Below are positions 1 to 11,600 of a stretch of DNA of 64,000 bases, piece after piece. The position numbers and the translations under genes were made by a program. The stretch comes from Eucalyptus grandis (lineage: Eukaryota; Streptophyta; Magnoliopsida; Myrtales; Myrtaceae): assembly GCF_016545825.1 (NCBI RefSeq), contig NC_052621.1, positions 21,850,940 through 21,914,939 of the forward strand, in the 5' to 3' direction. Numbering within the stretch: the first letter of the stretch is position 1; each line of letters starts with the position of its first letter. The notes beneath the pieces are model-generated. The model did not search any database. It was not told the origin of the DNA and saw only the letters and a list, made by a program, of their open reading frames with translations.

Positions 1-716
1 CCACAAGCAAGGGCCGCGATGCCATAATTAGTGCTAATAAGAACACCATGTCAATAATTTTTAGCAAAATTGGCTTGAATGACTATATTGGAAAATCATT
101 AAAAAAATTTAGAACTAAATCAACTCAATTGAAAAGTTTTTAATTGAATTGATGACGGTATAATAGGTTTAGAATCTTTTTAATAACCTTCCGACAATGG
201 CTGGGTGTAAGATGGTGATACATCACTATGTTTGTTACCTTACCGGCGAGACTCGAATATCATTTTATTATGCTTGGGTAGCCACCGGTGACGGAGCCAA
301 ATCGGTGAGGCTGGCAAATGCGGCCTCACCCTGGCTACCGGATATTCAGTGTAATTCTTAGTTTCTATGCAAGTTTTTTCAAATTCTCTTTAAAATCCTC
401 CCTTTTGCAATACAAAAATTCATTGATTTTTTTAATGTAATTATTAAAGTTTAATCATTAAAAATCATGATGAATCCTATATCAATGCTATGCCAATTTA
501 TCATTACATTTTGAAAAATTGTGAATACTTCAATTTAAATAAGAGTTCATACACTAAAAAACCCTAAATCAATACATTTATGATAATTTACTCAAAATGA
601 CTACAAAACATCCAAAACTTGTACATTTGTGACATAATTTACCTCATAGTAATTTTTTGAAGGCCAAAAAATTCAAATTGGTATATTTGTGACAAGGCAC
701 CCTTTATTAAGTTGGA
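1..716. other. AT-rich intergenic DNA, no gene seen
   Basis: No open frame with recognisable protein content. A GC-richer patch at about 230-345 holds a short hairpin (ggtgaggc at 304-311 pairing with gcctcacc at 323-330). The stretch 550-700 has phrases about a short 'open on fibre' repeat (aaaccctaaat, acttgtacatttgtgac) that recur in the adjacent inverted-repeat element. Confidence 0.5.
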
Positions 717-994
717 TTAATACCACAAAAAACTAAAAAAAAATAGGATACAATTGTGACAAACAAATAATAAAATTCTAAATTGGTATATCGGTCAAAT
801 GTCACGTATTATCTAACTCAGCGATTTGACAGTATAATTTAACGAAAACTAACAAAGGTAAATTTATCATAAATATACAAATTCTTGGTAAATTTGTCAA
901 AGATGTACTAGTTTGGGATTTTTTATAGTAAAAAAAATTAGTTTGGAGTAGATTTGTCGTATATGTACAAGTTTAGGGTTTTTCGTGGTATTAA
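717..994. mobile_element. Small inverted-repeat (MITE-like) element
   Basis: The left end (717 onward) reads ttaataccacaaaaaac and the right end (to 994) is its reverse complement with one mismatch (gtttttcgtggtattaa). The 278-bp interior is AT-rich and codes for nothing. This is the plan of a non-autonomous foldback element. No convincing target-site duplication was seen, so the superfamily is open. Confidence 0.6.
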
Positions 995-1150
995 CCCCAT
1001 TAAATAATACTCCAATTGTTGAAAAAAAAAAAAAAAAGAAGTAGAGGTCATTTTTCAATAGATTACATACATCTTTTTTTTCTTTATTTTACTTGAGATT
1101 TACCGCATATTACTCGTCATATACCCATGCACCGCGCGAATGGAGAAAAC

Positions 1151-3178
1151 CTAGAATGACAGAAGAAAACCTCGAACGACTGACCATGCATCACATACAG
1201 CCTCTCCAGAGACAAAGACTCCTAAAATAGCAAAGGAAAGCGCATGTTCTGATGTCATTCCGGCTACGAAGTCGGAGAAAGCAGAGCAGGGACATCGCAT
1301 CGCATTTGCGGGAGAAGACACGGTGATGATGCATGTGCGAATGTCTTCAAGCTCGACGCGAAACGGCAAGAGATAGGACTGGCGTATGGGATCGTGCACG
1401 CAGTGCAGCATCATGACAAGGACGGTGTGTGTGTCGGCTAGTCAATCGCGCGTGCGTAACTATATGCAAAGAGGCGATGCGCGTACCTCGTCCAGGAGTT
1501 CCTGCCAAGCTTGGTCCATGGAGGTGGTGAAGGGGTGCTTGTCTCGCGAGTCCAGATCGCCCAACTGGTCGCAGGGCTGTCGGGAGCTTGGCCGCCCTCC
1601 CATCAGCATGAACAGCATCCCGCCTTCCACGATCTCTTCCTTCCGGCACCGCAAGAAGTCGTCCAGGTCCTCCTCAGACTGCCTAGCATAGGCCTCCACC
1701 ACCTCGTCCTTGGCCCCGTCGATCCATGCCCTCCCCCTGTTCCACGCCGGCGAGCTCTTGTTCGTGACTTCTTCTGGTATCTGCCTAAAGAGAGACAAGT
1801 TCATAAGCTATGCTTCTGCAGACTTGAAAAAGTGATACCATTAGGTTTCCATTGATCCCACCCAGTTTCAAACCAGAAGTATGCTACCGTATTTCTTACA
1901 GGAGTTATGATAAAATGTACGTTATTGCGGCGACGAGGGAATCGGTCCCGGAAGGATCATAGAGGAATGCCCCTTTGAAAAAGAAAGCAAGAAGCCACTA
2001 GGTGCAAGGCCTAGTGGTGAAGGGACCGGAGGGTTTGGGCTGGTCAGGAAAAAGAAAAACAAAGCAAGAAGAAGAAACGTGAAGGCTGTTCTTGCTATTT
2101 TTGCTCAGAGTTACGTGTGATTTGCCCGATCAGAACTTGGGAGGCTGGCGAGGGCTGTCATCCTCCTCGGCCACTTGAAGTTGACTTCGGTTTTCAGCCG
2201 GCATATGCTTTTTATTCTTGTGCTTCAATCTATGAAATTTCATATGAAGTTATCATGTTTCATTCGAGGCTAGGGTATTGCGCGATTACTGACTTTCGAT
2301 TTTGCTCCTCAATCTAAATTTCTACATCCGCAACGATAGTCTGAACTGTAACGGATGAGCTCAGGCGACTTAACTATGCACATCGAATGGATTTTGCAGG
2401 CCACGGGAAGGAGGGAAACGCTTGGAGGACTATGAAGTATAGTGACAATAAGTTCATTGAAGTAAGGGAAACTATGAGGATTTCAGATGGTAAAATCAGA
2501 TTGATGATTTGAACGCCAGATACCATGCCTATGAATGGTACAGAGGAGGTAAGAGTGAAGAAATATCATCACCTGAGAGAGCCAGTGCAAGGCGCTCAAG
2601 CTCACGGCCACATGAAGCTTTGCCCTCGGGAAGAGGCGGTGATAGAATGACCCAGGCACGCCGGCTGCAAAGTAGCGGCGCCTGCTCATCTCCCTGCTAC
2701 AATCAGCAGGCACCACCCCACTCAACGTCCTGAACAAGTAATTGAAATCGTTCGACGGGAGGTCGGAGAAGAAGGCCTCAAACTCAGGCTCGAACCCCAG
2801 CTCCTCCACGTACCTCTTCCTCAGGCCCTCCACCACCATGTTGACCGTGGCCAAGGTGTTGTACCCCGTGGCGCAGCCTAGATCGGCAATCCTCAGTGAA
2901 TCGTCATGCTTCGACGCGAGGAAGAGCTTCATGGACTGTATGGCATTCAAGAGCAAGGGCTTCGATAGGGTGACTGCGGACGCGGGTGCGTCGGAGTTCT
3001 TCGCATAGCTCCCATCATCGTCGCCGCCTTGCATGCACAGCACTCTGTGGAGGCTTATTGGCCCTCCCCACGTCCAGCGCCTGCTGTGCCACTCTATTGC
3101 ACTACTGTTGGGCTCCGACGCGACATCCTTGGCCGATGCTGATGATACCATCGTCGAACTGAACGGCGGCGATTCCAT
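1151..3178 (-). CDS. SABATH-family carboxyl methyltransferase (3 exons, doubtful C-terminus)
   Basis: SABATH enzymes methylate small carboxylic acids (salicylate, benzoate, jasmonate, terpenoid acids) with S-adenosylmethionine in the cytosol. Exon 1 (3178-2573, 202 aa) carries MQGGDDDGSYAKNS, the SAM motif DLGCATGYNTL, SDLPSNDFNYLF, YFAAGVPGSFYHRLFP and the substrate-pocket motif SALHWLSQ. Its donor follows CAG at 2573. Exon 2 (1780-1487, 98 aa) opens in phase with IPEEV and holds SPAWNRGR, EVVEAYARQ and GGMLFMLMGGR. The intron between them (2572-1781) has GT-AG ends. The start at 3178 was chosen as the first ATG after a CT microsatellite; further in-frame Met lie upstream. Exon 3 (1378-1151, 75 aa) is tentative: phase and total length (375 aa) fit, and FRVELEDI looks family-like, but the usual DSFN-P-Y segment is absent. 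The substrate cannot be told. The gene may be a recent pseudogene. Confidence 0.75.
1995..2017. repeat. Perfect 8-bp stem hairpin inside the SABATH intron
   Basis: ccactagg at 1995-2002 pairs exactly with cctagtgg at 2010-2017 around a 7-base loop. It lies in intron 1 and may be part of an old short interspersed repeat. Confidence 0.4.
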
Positions 3179-3240
3179 TGTTTCTACCTCAGCAGGATGA
3201 AAGACACCTGAAGACTCTCTCAGGAAGGTGTATAAGCCTC

Positions 3241-3252
<12 letters not shown>

Positions 3253-3280
<28 letters not shown>
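3253..3280. repeat. (CT)14 microsatellite in the SABATH 5' region
   Basis: A pure CT run immediately upstream of the chosen SABATH start. In the gene's sense this is GA-rich leader or promoter DNA; read as codons it gives Arg-Glu repeats, which is why the start was placed downstream of it. Confidence 0.8.
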
Positions 3281-4540
3281 CCCCACTCTTGTGGCTCAAA
3301 CTATTGCTTTAGAGTCATTCTATATAAGGAGGGATTGGTAACCGTCCCATTATAGCGTGTGGTGTCTCTAAATTCATGTATGATCAGATATTATTGTCTC
3401 TAGAGATAAAAGAGACTTTTAACCACTCGACAGGTGAAGATGACTGACTCAGGTCGGGCCGGGTAGATAAATGCGTTGTGCTTCTAGAGTACCTAAAATT
3501 ATCTTATATTTCGCATGTTTGACATGACAAATCATGGTATTTTACATGTATAATCATATGAATTCTCGTAAAAACGAATCTAGCACCCCCCTCCTGTCTT
3601 GATCTGTAATCGATTTGATATAGCAGAGAACAGATTGAAAGAATAAATTGGGTGGCTCAACAGCCAATTCGTGATTCGCCTCGCCTATTTACTACGAAGT
3701 CCCTAAGTAGGATTATCAAGATACAATTACTCAGCTCAAGAGATTCCACAAAACTCTAATCGATGGCAAACATAAGATGATCGGATCAAGAAGAATTACA
3801 TGCGATGTCGAGATCATCTGATTTTCCACTCGCGTAAAGAAACACGGAATGGGGGAATATGAGTAGACAACTGCATATACTACATGTCATGTGAAATGAA
3901 TGGTTGGATTCTGTTCAGGTACTGAATCCGTACAATTTGGAGATTGGCCTTTTGGTTCCCTGGTTTGTATTGCGAAGCATTCACAAGAAGATCGCATAGG
4001 AATCAAGAGAGCCAATCAGATTCCTGCGATCCACTCTTCTCTGGATATTAGTAGCCTTTCTCATTTCACTCTTATCTAACAGTACATAATGATGTTCGCG
4101 CCTGAATTCCACCATGGCGATTCAATGTAATTACTTAAAGGACTCTGAGAGACTGGAAGAGGGTACTGGTAATGTTGACAGAAGATAAAGATTTCTCGTT
4201 GATGATCATTTTTTTTTGTGTGCAGATTGCCAAGGAGGTCGCTAGAACAAGTTATGTATCTCATGAAAAGGTTATGATTTTTGGCCTAAAACCCTTGGAT
4301 ATGGTATCAGTCTCTTAATTCTTTCGAAAGACTTGATCAGCGGACCTACAAGAATTCGGAGTCTCTCCATTCAAGCATCAAAGATTCTGCTCACTCAAGA
4401 ATCAGTAAAACGGATCAAAGGCATCGCTGTATTTTGCTCAATAATGAGATCTCTGTCCCAGCTCGTACCGTTGTTCGTCCACACCAGCCTTCTTTTACCT
4501 TCGAGATTCATATGCACCAAGAACTTTGGCAAATGGTGAG

Positions 4541-4764
4541 CTGTTAATTAGCTCTGCCGTGTGGCATTTACTTTCTTCTCGTTTGAACAATTATGAAACG
4601 ATCGGGGAAAAAGCGATTCCAAGACGGCAATATGCCCATTTATATCTGGGATCTGTTAATTAGCTCTGCCGTGTGGCATTTACTTTCTTCTTGTTTGAAC
4701 AATTAGGAAACGGTCGGGGAAAAAAAGATTCCAGGACGGCAATATGCCCATTTATATCTGGGAC
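4541..4764. repeat. 112-bp tandem duplication (two copies)
   Basis: The block starting ctgttaattagctctgccg at 4541 recurs at 4653 with only a handful of substitutions (for example ctcg/cttg, ttatg/ttagg, gatcg/ggtcg). It ends in tatatctggga in both copies. The high identity suggests a recent duplication. No coding content was seen. Confidence 0.9.
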
Positions 4765-5835
4765 AGAAACAACTCATACCAGCACATCTGGGCATCAGTA
4801 GTTTTAAGAATTTTCTGTGCCAACAGAAAAGCCCAACTAAGTGGAAAAGCACTAGGGAAGAACAGTTTGCACGCGTAAATAAAACGAAAAACGAAGATAG
4901 GATGTAGATATTGATGCTTTCCTCTCAATCAACTTGGTGTTGAATGCCATGGTAGTGCAAAGTGTTCTTTGTCCAAATGGAGCATTTCGCCAAAGCCTAG
5001 CTGGCAAGCCAGGAATTAGATAAAGCAGCTCTCTCTCTCTCTCTCTCTGTTGCAAAATCACCACGTTGGAACAGTAGCTCGTAGGGTCACATTAACAATT
5101 TGGATGTCAATCCCTTTCGATCAGCCTGGATTGCTAGTCATACAGATAAAGTCCGATGTATATTGCTTGTGCGTGGGTGCCTAATTGATCTTTTATCATT
5201 CAGGTTATGCTGCCAGTTCTATACTATCATAATAAAAGGGAAAAACGAGAACTCAAAAGGAAAGGAAGTGTTGGAATCATACACAAGATTTGTCTTAAGT
5301 ATATACTATAAAACAAAGTTTTTCTTAAGTACTTCTTAAAAGGGTTCAACTCTGAACAATTGCACAGGATGATGTGCTAAACACGGTTATTTCCGATTAG
5401 GAAAACTCCTACAATGCCGTGAAGAAAGCCTTGGATTCCACAACGATGAAAATTCAAGTTTCTTGGACCAACTACTACCATCTTTCTTTTCAGGTTGTAA
5501 ACACCTTAAAATGGGTATTCATTTGCAATAAATGAATCAATGACTCAAAAGTTATCATGAAAATGTTAACAGCATTATGTCCTAGCTGTAAATTCTTGAT
5601 TATGCTGCAGGGACAGTGTACCTTTAGCAGCCAACAAATTATGTGAAAATTGAAGACTACGCATCAAAGTGATTTTGTTATTTGTTCATGACATGCCTCA
5701 TATCCTGATTTTCGAAGCTTTCAAATGTTACATCACCTAAAGGAGCGAAAGACTGCCGCGCTTGAAGTTCCATGAAGATTCTCCATGAAAAGCTGGGGAA
5801 GAGAAAACTTTTGTGCTTGAAAGGGATTTAACTCT

Positions 5836-5862
5836 GAGAGAGAGAGAGAGAGAGAGAGAGAG
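5836..5862. repeat. (GA)n microsatellite
   Basis: About 13 uninterrupted GA units in non-coding DNA. Confidence 0.85.
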
Positions 5863-6528
5863 GTGGTCCTGAGTCCCTTATTAAGAAGTAGGAGTTGTCA
5901 CATTCCAAAGCAGTGAGTGGAGAGCAAAACATCAAGTTTGGGCGAGAATCAAATGGCCTGGTGATCAGCTGGGGACACATTCCAGTCTTTCCAGATCATT
6001 CAACAAGTCGAAACTGCTGGGACATGCACATTGTACACACGCTCCACTTGCTTTGCAGATTAGAGCAGAGAGAGGAAACATGCCAGCTCCGATCATTTCC
6101 AGCGAGATAAAAAGAGACACCAATTTTACGACAAATTGGATACTGTTCAACAGAATAGTACTTGGGCCAATCTCCCGGTGAAAAGGATCTTTCCAGGAGA
6201 GAGTTGACCCCACCTATTATTTGGTATGGTGGTGCTACAATTGTAAGACTCATGTGAACTAATTGGCGCACACGCACGCACGCGCACAGTGTCCTCTCTC
6301 TCTCTCTCTCTCTCTCACATACACAGGAGATGGCAACCATGAACGGGCTCCATGTACCTCTCTATCATTCCACTGGCATTGTCAAAATCTTATGAGCAGT
6401 TTCTATCAGCATTTGCTGTGGACTGTCACTCCTTTTGAATGTTAACCCCTCAATCCCACTGTTTTCTTCACATCCTTTTCCTTGTTCCTGTAATGGGTCC
6501 TTTGCATCCGGTCTGGCGGTCCCCCACA

Positions 6529-6531
<3 letters not shown>

Positions 6532-6565
<34 letters not shown>
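6532..6565. repeat. (GA)n microsatellite
   Basis: About 17 uninterrupted GA units. A shorter CT run lies at about 6295-6316. Confidence 0.85.
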
Positions 6566-6568
<3 letters not shown>

Positions 6569-8683
6569 TAATGCTGTCTATTTGAACTGACTTTTCTTCC
6601 AGCTTTTATTTTCAGATACTGAAGAATGCACATGAAACGTGACGTTAACATATCCATCTTCGCTTTTGAAACAAAAGTTTGTGGCCGACTCTTCATTCTT
6701 TTTGAGACCTGGTACATTCTGTTGCGAGATCATTTCAGCACTATTACAACAAGTTGGTGGGGGTGGTCCAAGGCTTGATTTGGAAATCGATGGTCACGAG
6801 TTTGATTTCCCAGTCGACGCTCGACCTTAGGAAACTTGATTATCTACGAAGGACAGGCTTGAGCATGAGAGTATCGCCAGTCTTGGGCTTCACCACTTGC
6901 ACGTGGTGGGGCTGCAGTGACGGGCTAGCCAGTGGATTATTTACTATTCCTTGGTGCCTTATACCAAACATGGCAATAGATAGTAAGGTAGGTCCCAACC
7001 TTGCCCACAAACCCTTTTTCGCGTTCATGAAAATGGCAGTGGACCTTTTGTCTAGTAAGGGAGATCACGTAAGGAATCATCTTACGCCGCATTCTGTTTA
7101 TACTCCTAATTGGTCAAAACAACGTGCAATTTACCCGTCATCTGAACGACCTAGTTGCTGCCTCGGCTACAATGATGGACGTACTCAAAGTGCCATCGAA
7201 GACCCAACTTTAGCAATCTACACTCTAATTCAGAAACCGTAAGTAAACTGAGTTCCCATCGAGGTGAAGATGGCTGTAACAACGCATGTTCGCAGTAGTT
7301 CATGTTCGGAAAAATACATGACTTTTGGCTGCCATAAAATGATGTTTTATAGGTTGAATGCTATATGAGCGAAAAGATGTCCCGCGACGAAGGATGGATG
7401 TAGAACGGAGGAATCGTCCATATCTGATGCACGCAGCCATGTCACCGTCTTAGCAATCCTAAAGATAGGACTACTGGAATTCCAGCTCATGGTCGACGGT
7501 GGAAGACATTTTGAGCGTGACAAAAAGTTGGTCGAAGACTAGGACATTCAAGTATTCAATGCACTGTCGACCAATTGGACGTATTATTAGCTCCCAGTGA
7601 CTAAGTTCACCGCACTACTTGGTGGCCCGTCAACACCAGCGACCGCGTCGATGGCATGTATTAGCTCTCGTGTCGAATTCATTGGATACCTTATCATAAA
7701 TTGTTAGTTTCATTTTCATGGTCTATGGAAGGCAAAAGCAACTTCCGTGCACTCGAGCGGATCATATGAATTGTGGAATAAAACGAGGATTTAGCAGCGG
7801 AACGGGATAATAACCAAGGAAAACCTTTCCTCAGTTAGAGGCTGCCTTTTAGACCGAGTCCTCCTACCCCCACAGGCCCGTCGGCAATTTTTGCATCCAG
7901 CCTCTGAGGAATGAGCCAGACTCATGCTATACATTGACATAAGAAACACCTGGAGGAACCAGTTATTACTGTTCACACCAACAACTACTTGGCTACCTCA
8001 CTCCCGAGGAGCTTTGGATCGGAACATTGAAGCATCTCATCTGAATAAAACCAGTCTCGTAATGGTCAGAGGAGAAGCATTAGTTGCAGCAGTTGGAGTC
8101 ATCATATGGCCACTCCAAAAGAATAGGAAGAGCACAACCATTTAGCAATAAGATTCGGCTATTCACTTCTGCGGTCGGTGATATCAATAGGATCGATAGA
8201 ATAGACATTTCCCTTGGTGCCCGTAAAGGGCAACATATAAAATCCCACGAGTTCGCTCCTGCCATTCACGGAAGCAGGTATTGCAATCAAGCATTCTAAC
8301 GTGAATGCAAAGGACATGTTCTGGGCATGAATGCAGCAGCCATGAACTACAAATCCCACTTTTCGTAGCCCTCGTGCAGGATCTTGAATGATTGATAATG
8401 AAGATGATTACAGGAGGAGTGAAACACATCTGCAACGAATATTATTAATGAATCCATCCCACACATTCACACTTCCATCTTGTTATTTCTGCTATCCACC
8501 CCCCAATTTATTGTTGATCAAACACATAAATCAGATTATTCTCATCCTTCACCACAGAATCAAGAAAATAAAATAACAAAAGAAAATCATCAGCACACCC
8601 TAGAAAAGCACTTATTTCCAGCTTGAGTACGTCCCTTTGCAGAATTTTTTTCACTCTTTGCCCAACCCTGCAGGTTTAAACAT

Positions 8684-11600
8684 TCATCTTTGCAGGGGGT
8701 CCACGGTTCGCACAATTGCACCTGTCATCCCTTCAAGCCGGTCCTTTGTAATTTCCACAAAGTGACCTAATATTTCATGGAACTGCTTCAAACCTGCAAG
8801 CGGAAGAATGATGGAAGACCTGTCGGTGCCTGCAACCTGCATTCACATACCATCCCAACACTCACTTTGTTAGTTTAATATCACTAAGTTTCTTAATGAC
8901 ACATCGCAAATAGTTTTAGATTACCTCAGATATCCTCAGGAAATGGCCTCTGTTGTTGCTCCCTAGATCAAAGAAAAACTTCTTCTGGTCAACTCTAATT
9001 ACCTTCGACACTCCCATGTTACCAATCTCATCCTGTGCTGGCAATTCTGCCGATCTGTCCACATTCAAATCAGAAGAAGCCGGGGCAGATTGTCCACTAT
9101 GACCAGATATGAAGCCTGCACCTACATCATCTGAAAACCCAACAAGACTTCCTGTAGGCTCAGAACTTTGCTGCTTCAGACCACATGATCAGGAAGGCCA
9201 AGGGAGCATCCCGGAAAAAAAAAAAAAGTGAGTTCCCTCGAGACAAGAAAAGAAAAAGCCTAAAGCAATTGAATAGGAAAAAAGAACATGGAATATCCAC
9301 AAGCATAAGAGAAATTCAACATATTTTTCTTAAAACAGAGCATGGGCAGGTCATTAAGAACTCCTAGCTATGACGAGTCATACTATAACCATTTTTTTTT
9401 ATGGGTCAAAATCATACTATACCTGGTTGGGAAGTATGAAAAGCGTTGATGCTTCATTAATCTCAGCCAAGATATTTCTGAAAGTTGCCCAACCTTCATC
9501 ACGGGTGCTACCTGCAGGTACAATGATAGTGCTCCGGTTTCTACTCACTGAAGCTTCAGATACCTACATAAAATTATATAAAAGTTATTTCCTTCTTCAT
9601 GCAAGCTCTAACCCAAAAAAAAAAAAAAAAAAAATGTTAGTATTTAACTATTAAATTACACATTCATCTAATAACTTAACTTTTACAATGGTCAGCAATG
9701 ATCCCATGAAATTTTAGATGGCATCGGAGCAGGACTCTTGAGTTCAAATCTTTTCATATTCCTACTCACAATTATACATTACCACGTTTTAATCTTAAGC
9801 CAAAGTCTAGCCTATGCATGAGCTGAAGTACTAGGGTATCTAACTATTAAACCGCATCTTCATCTTAACAATTTAAACTTTTAGAACAGTTGGCAGTATT
9901 TCTACAAAACTTCACGGAATTCATACAAGCACCAACCATGCCTTATAGCGCAACAAGAAAACTTGAACATCATCCTGAAGAGTAACAACATTTGTGGCAA
10001 AAGAAACAGAATAGGGAGAGATCTCGATAAACCAAAGAACATCTTTGATCTTCAACTAGGGAGTCCAAAAAGGACAAATAACTAAATCCACAAAAAGCAA
10101 AAGGATCCAGTGGACAGATATAACCAGAATCATTTATCACTAAATCAGTCAATTAAAGCATTGGCTGCTGGCACAGGATTGCTAGTATCATAATAGATCT
10201 TAACATGCCTGCATAGTTGGAGCAACCAATCTTTTCATTTCTTCTATATTTCACCACAACCTTTAGCAGGATGACTCATAATCCTTCCCAATCAACCGAG
10301 AAGACTAGTTAATAAGTTCTATCCATTGCGAACATGCGGCACCCAATGGTCACCAACTAGTTAAGTCCTCTTCCTAATTCTTTCCTCTCTCTTGCATGCA
10401 GGCAACAGATATTGTCTACTAATTCCCCAACCATTTAAGATCTGAAATACTCGTTCAATTCATATTATATAAGTTATCTGAACAACTAATATCAACATTC
10501 ACGCTATTCCCAAAGAAAAGTAATTGCCTGACTTTGATAATGAATGTTACTCATACTTCAACACTGTGTCTCTAAATATTCTCAAAGACAAGTTTCTCAA
10601 TTCCCATAGAATACGGTCCTTTCCCCGAAGATTCCAGCATACAGGACATATCTGGTTGCCAAAAAATTCTAGTGATGTCTCTTATTCCAACTGATATATC
10701 CATAGAAGGCCGCCCCTATCTCACTGAATTTTAGATGACCAATATTCCTTACCCTACTTTCTTTTCTGTATTGCTGTGACCATGCCTTTAGAAACCATAG
10801 TTCATCCTTTCAGCAAGAAAAACAGTTATGCCAGTGGGAATGACCATAAAAGCAAAACTGCATTCCTAGCTGCCTGATACATGAAGACACTACTCTACCA
10901 CACAACTCATGGACCAACTGCTCCTGGATGAGAAAATAACCTCCCAAAATAAACTTGCAACAGCATCTCACATAATAGGAAGTACAGCTGCATTAACATT
11001 GTTTTGCATAATCCTAAAAGTCTAGGAGATAAAGGTTGTGCCATGTAGCAGAAGCTTGCAAATTCCAGATGATGATTAAAAATGATTATGATCCGTGTCT
11101 TTGCATACAAACTTATAAAAGAGACTAAACTTTGAAAGTGCAAGTCTCAATTAGCTGGGTCAGAGGAAAAGAACAAATTCAAAGCAAGAGAGCATATTTA
11201 CAATTTCTTTTTACCTATCGAAAAATCAAACAGTATCATTTGAATGGTAAAAGTTCACTTCTAATGTAGTCACACATCATTTTGATTTGTTACGAGAAAC
11301 TGATAACGGATTGCATTAAATAATGTTCGAATCATCCTCCTTCCCAACAAAGTTTTTCAGTTTCTGGAAAGAACCTTTATAGTCTACCATTCTAATCATC
11401 CTACTGGTCCTTTCATTAAGACATTTCAGATGCATTCTATTTAGATAATGGTTCATATTTGCATTCTTAGGTGCAAGCTGGACGTATCAGGAAAAGACTT
11501 GCAGCAGCCGAGGTTGCAGAACTTTTCAGCCAAGCACCATTTATGTCAACTTGGAAATATGAATCCGGAAGGACTAAATACATGTATGTGACAATGCAGG

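Larger units (their letters stand above)
3290..8683. other. Gene-poor intergenic region
   Basis: Several frames of 60-160 codons are open but none has recognisable domains, a credible start context or splice structure. The longest (6754-7242, plus) has no family resemblance that I can name. The region holds a 112-bp tandem duplication and GA/CT microsatellites, listed separately. It separates the promoter of the SABATH gene from the 3' end of the Pur-alpha gene. Confidence 0.5.

Noticed and set aside
1995..2060. Possible tRNA-derived SINE head (gcctagtggtgaaggg)
   Set aside because: A box-A-like phrase is present but no clear box B (GGTTCRA) or polyA tail follows.
6754..7242. 162-codon plus-strand frame
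   Set aside because: No recognisable family, weak start context and no homologous motif; length is near what chance allows in 5 kb of non-coding DNA.
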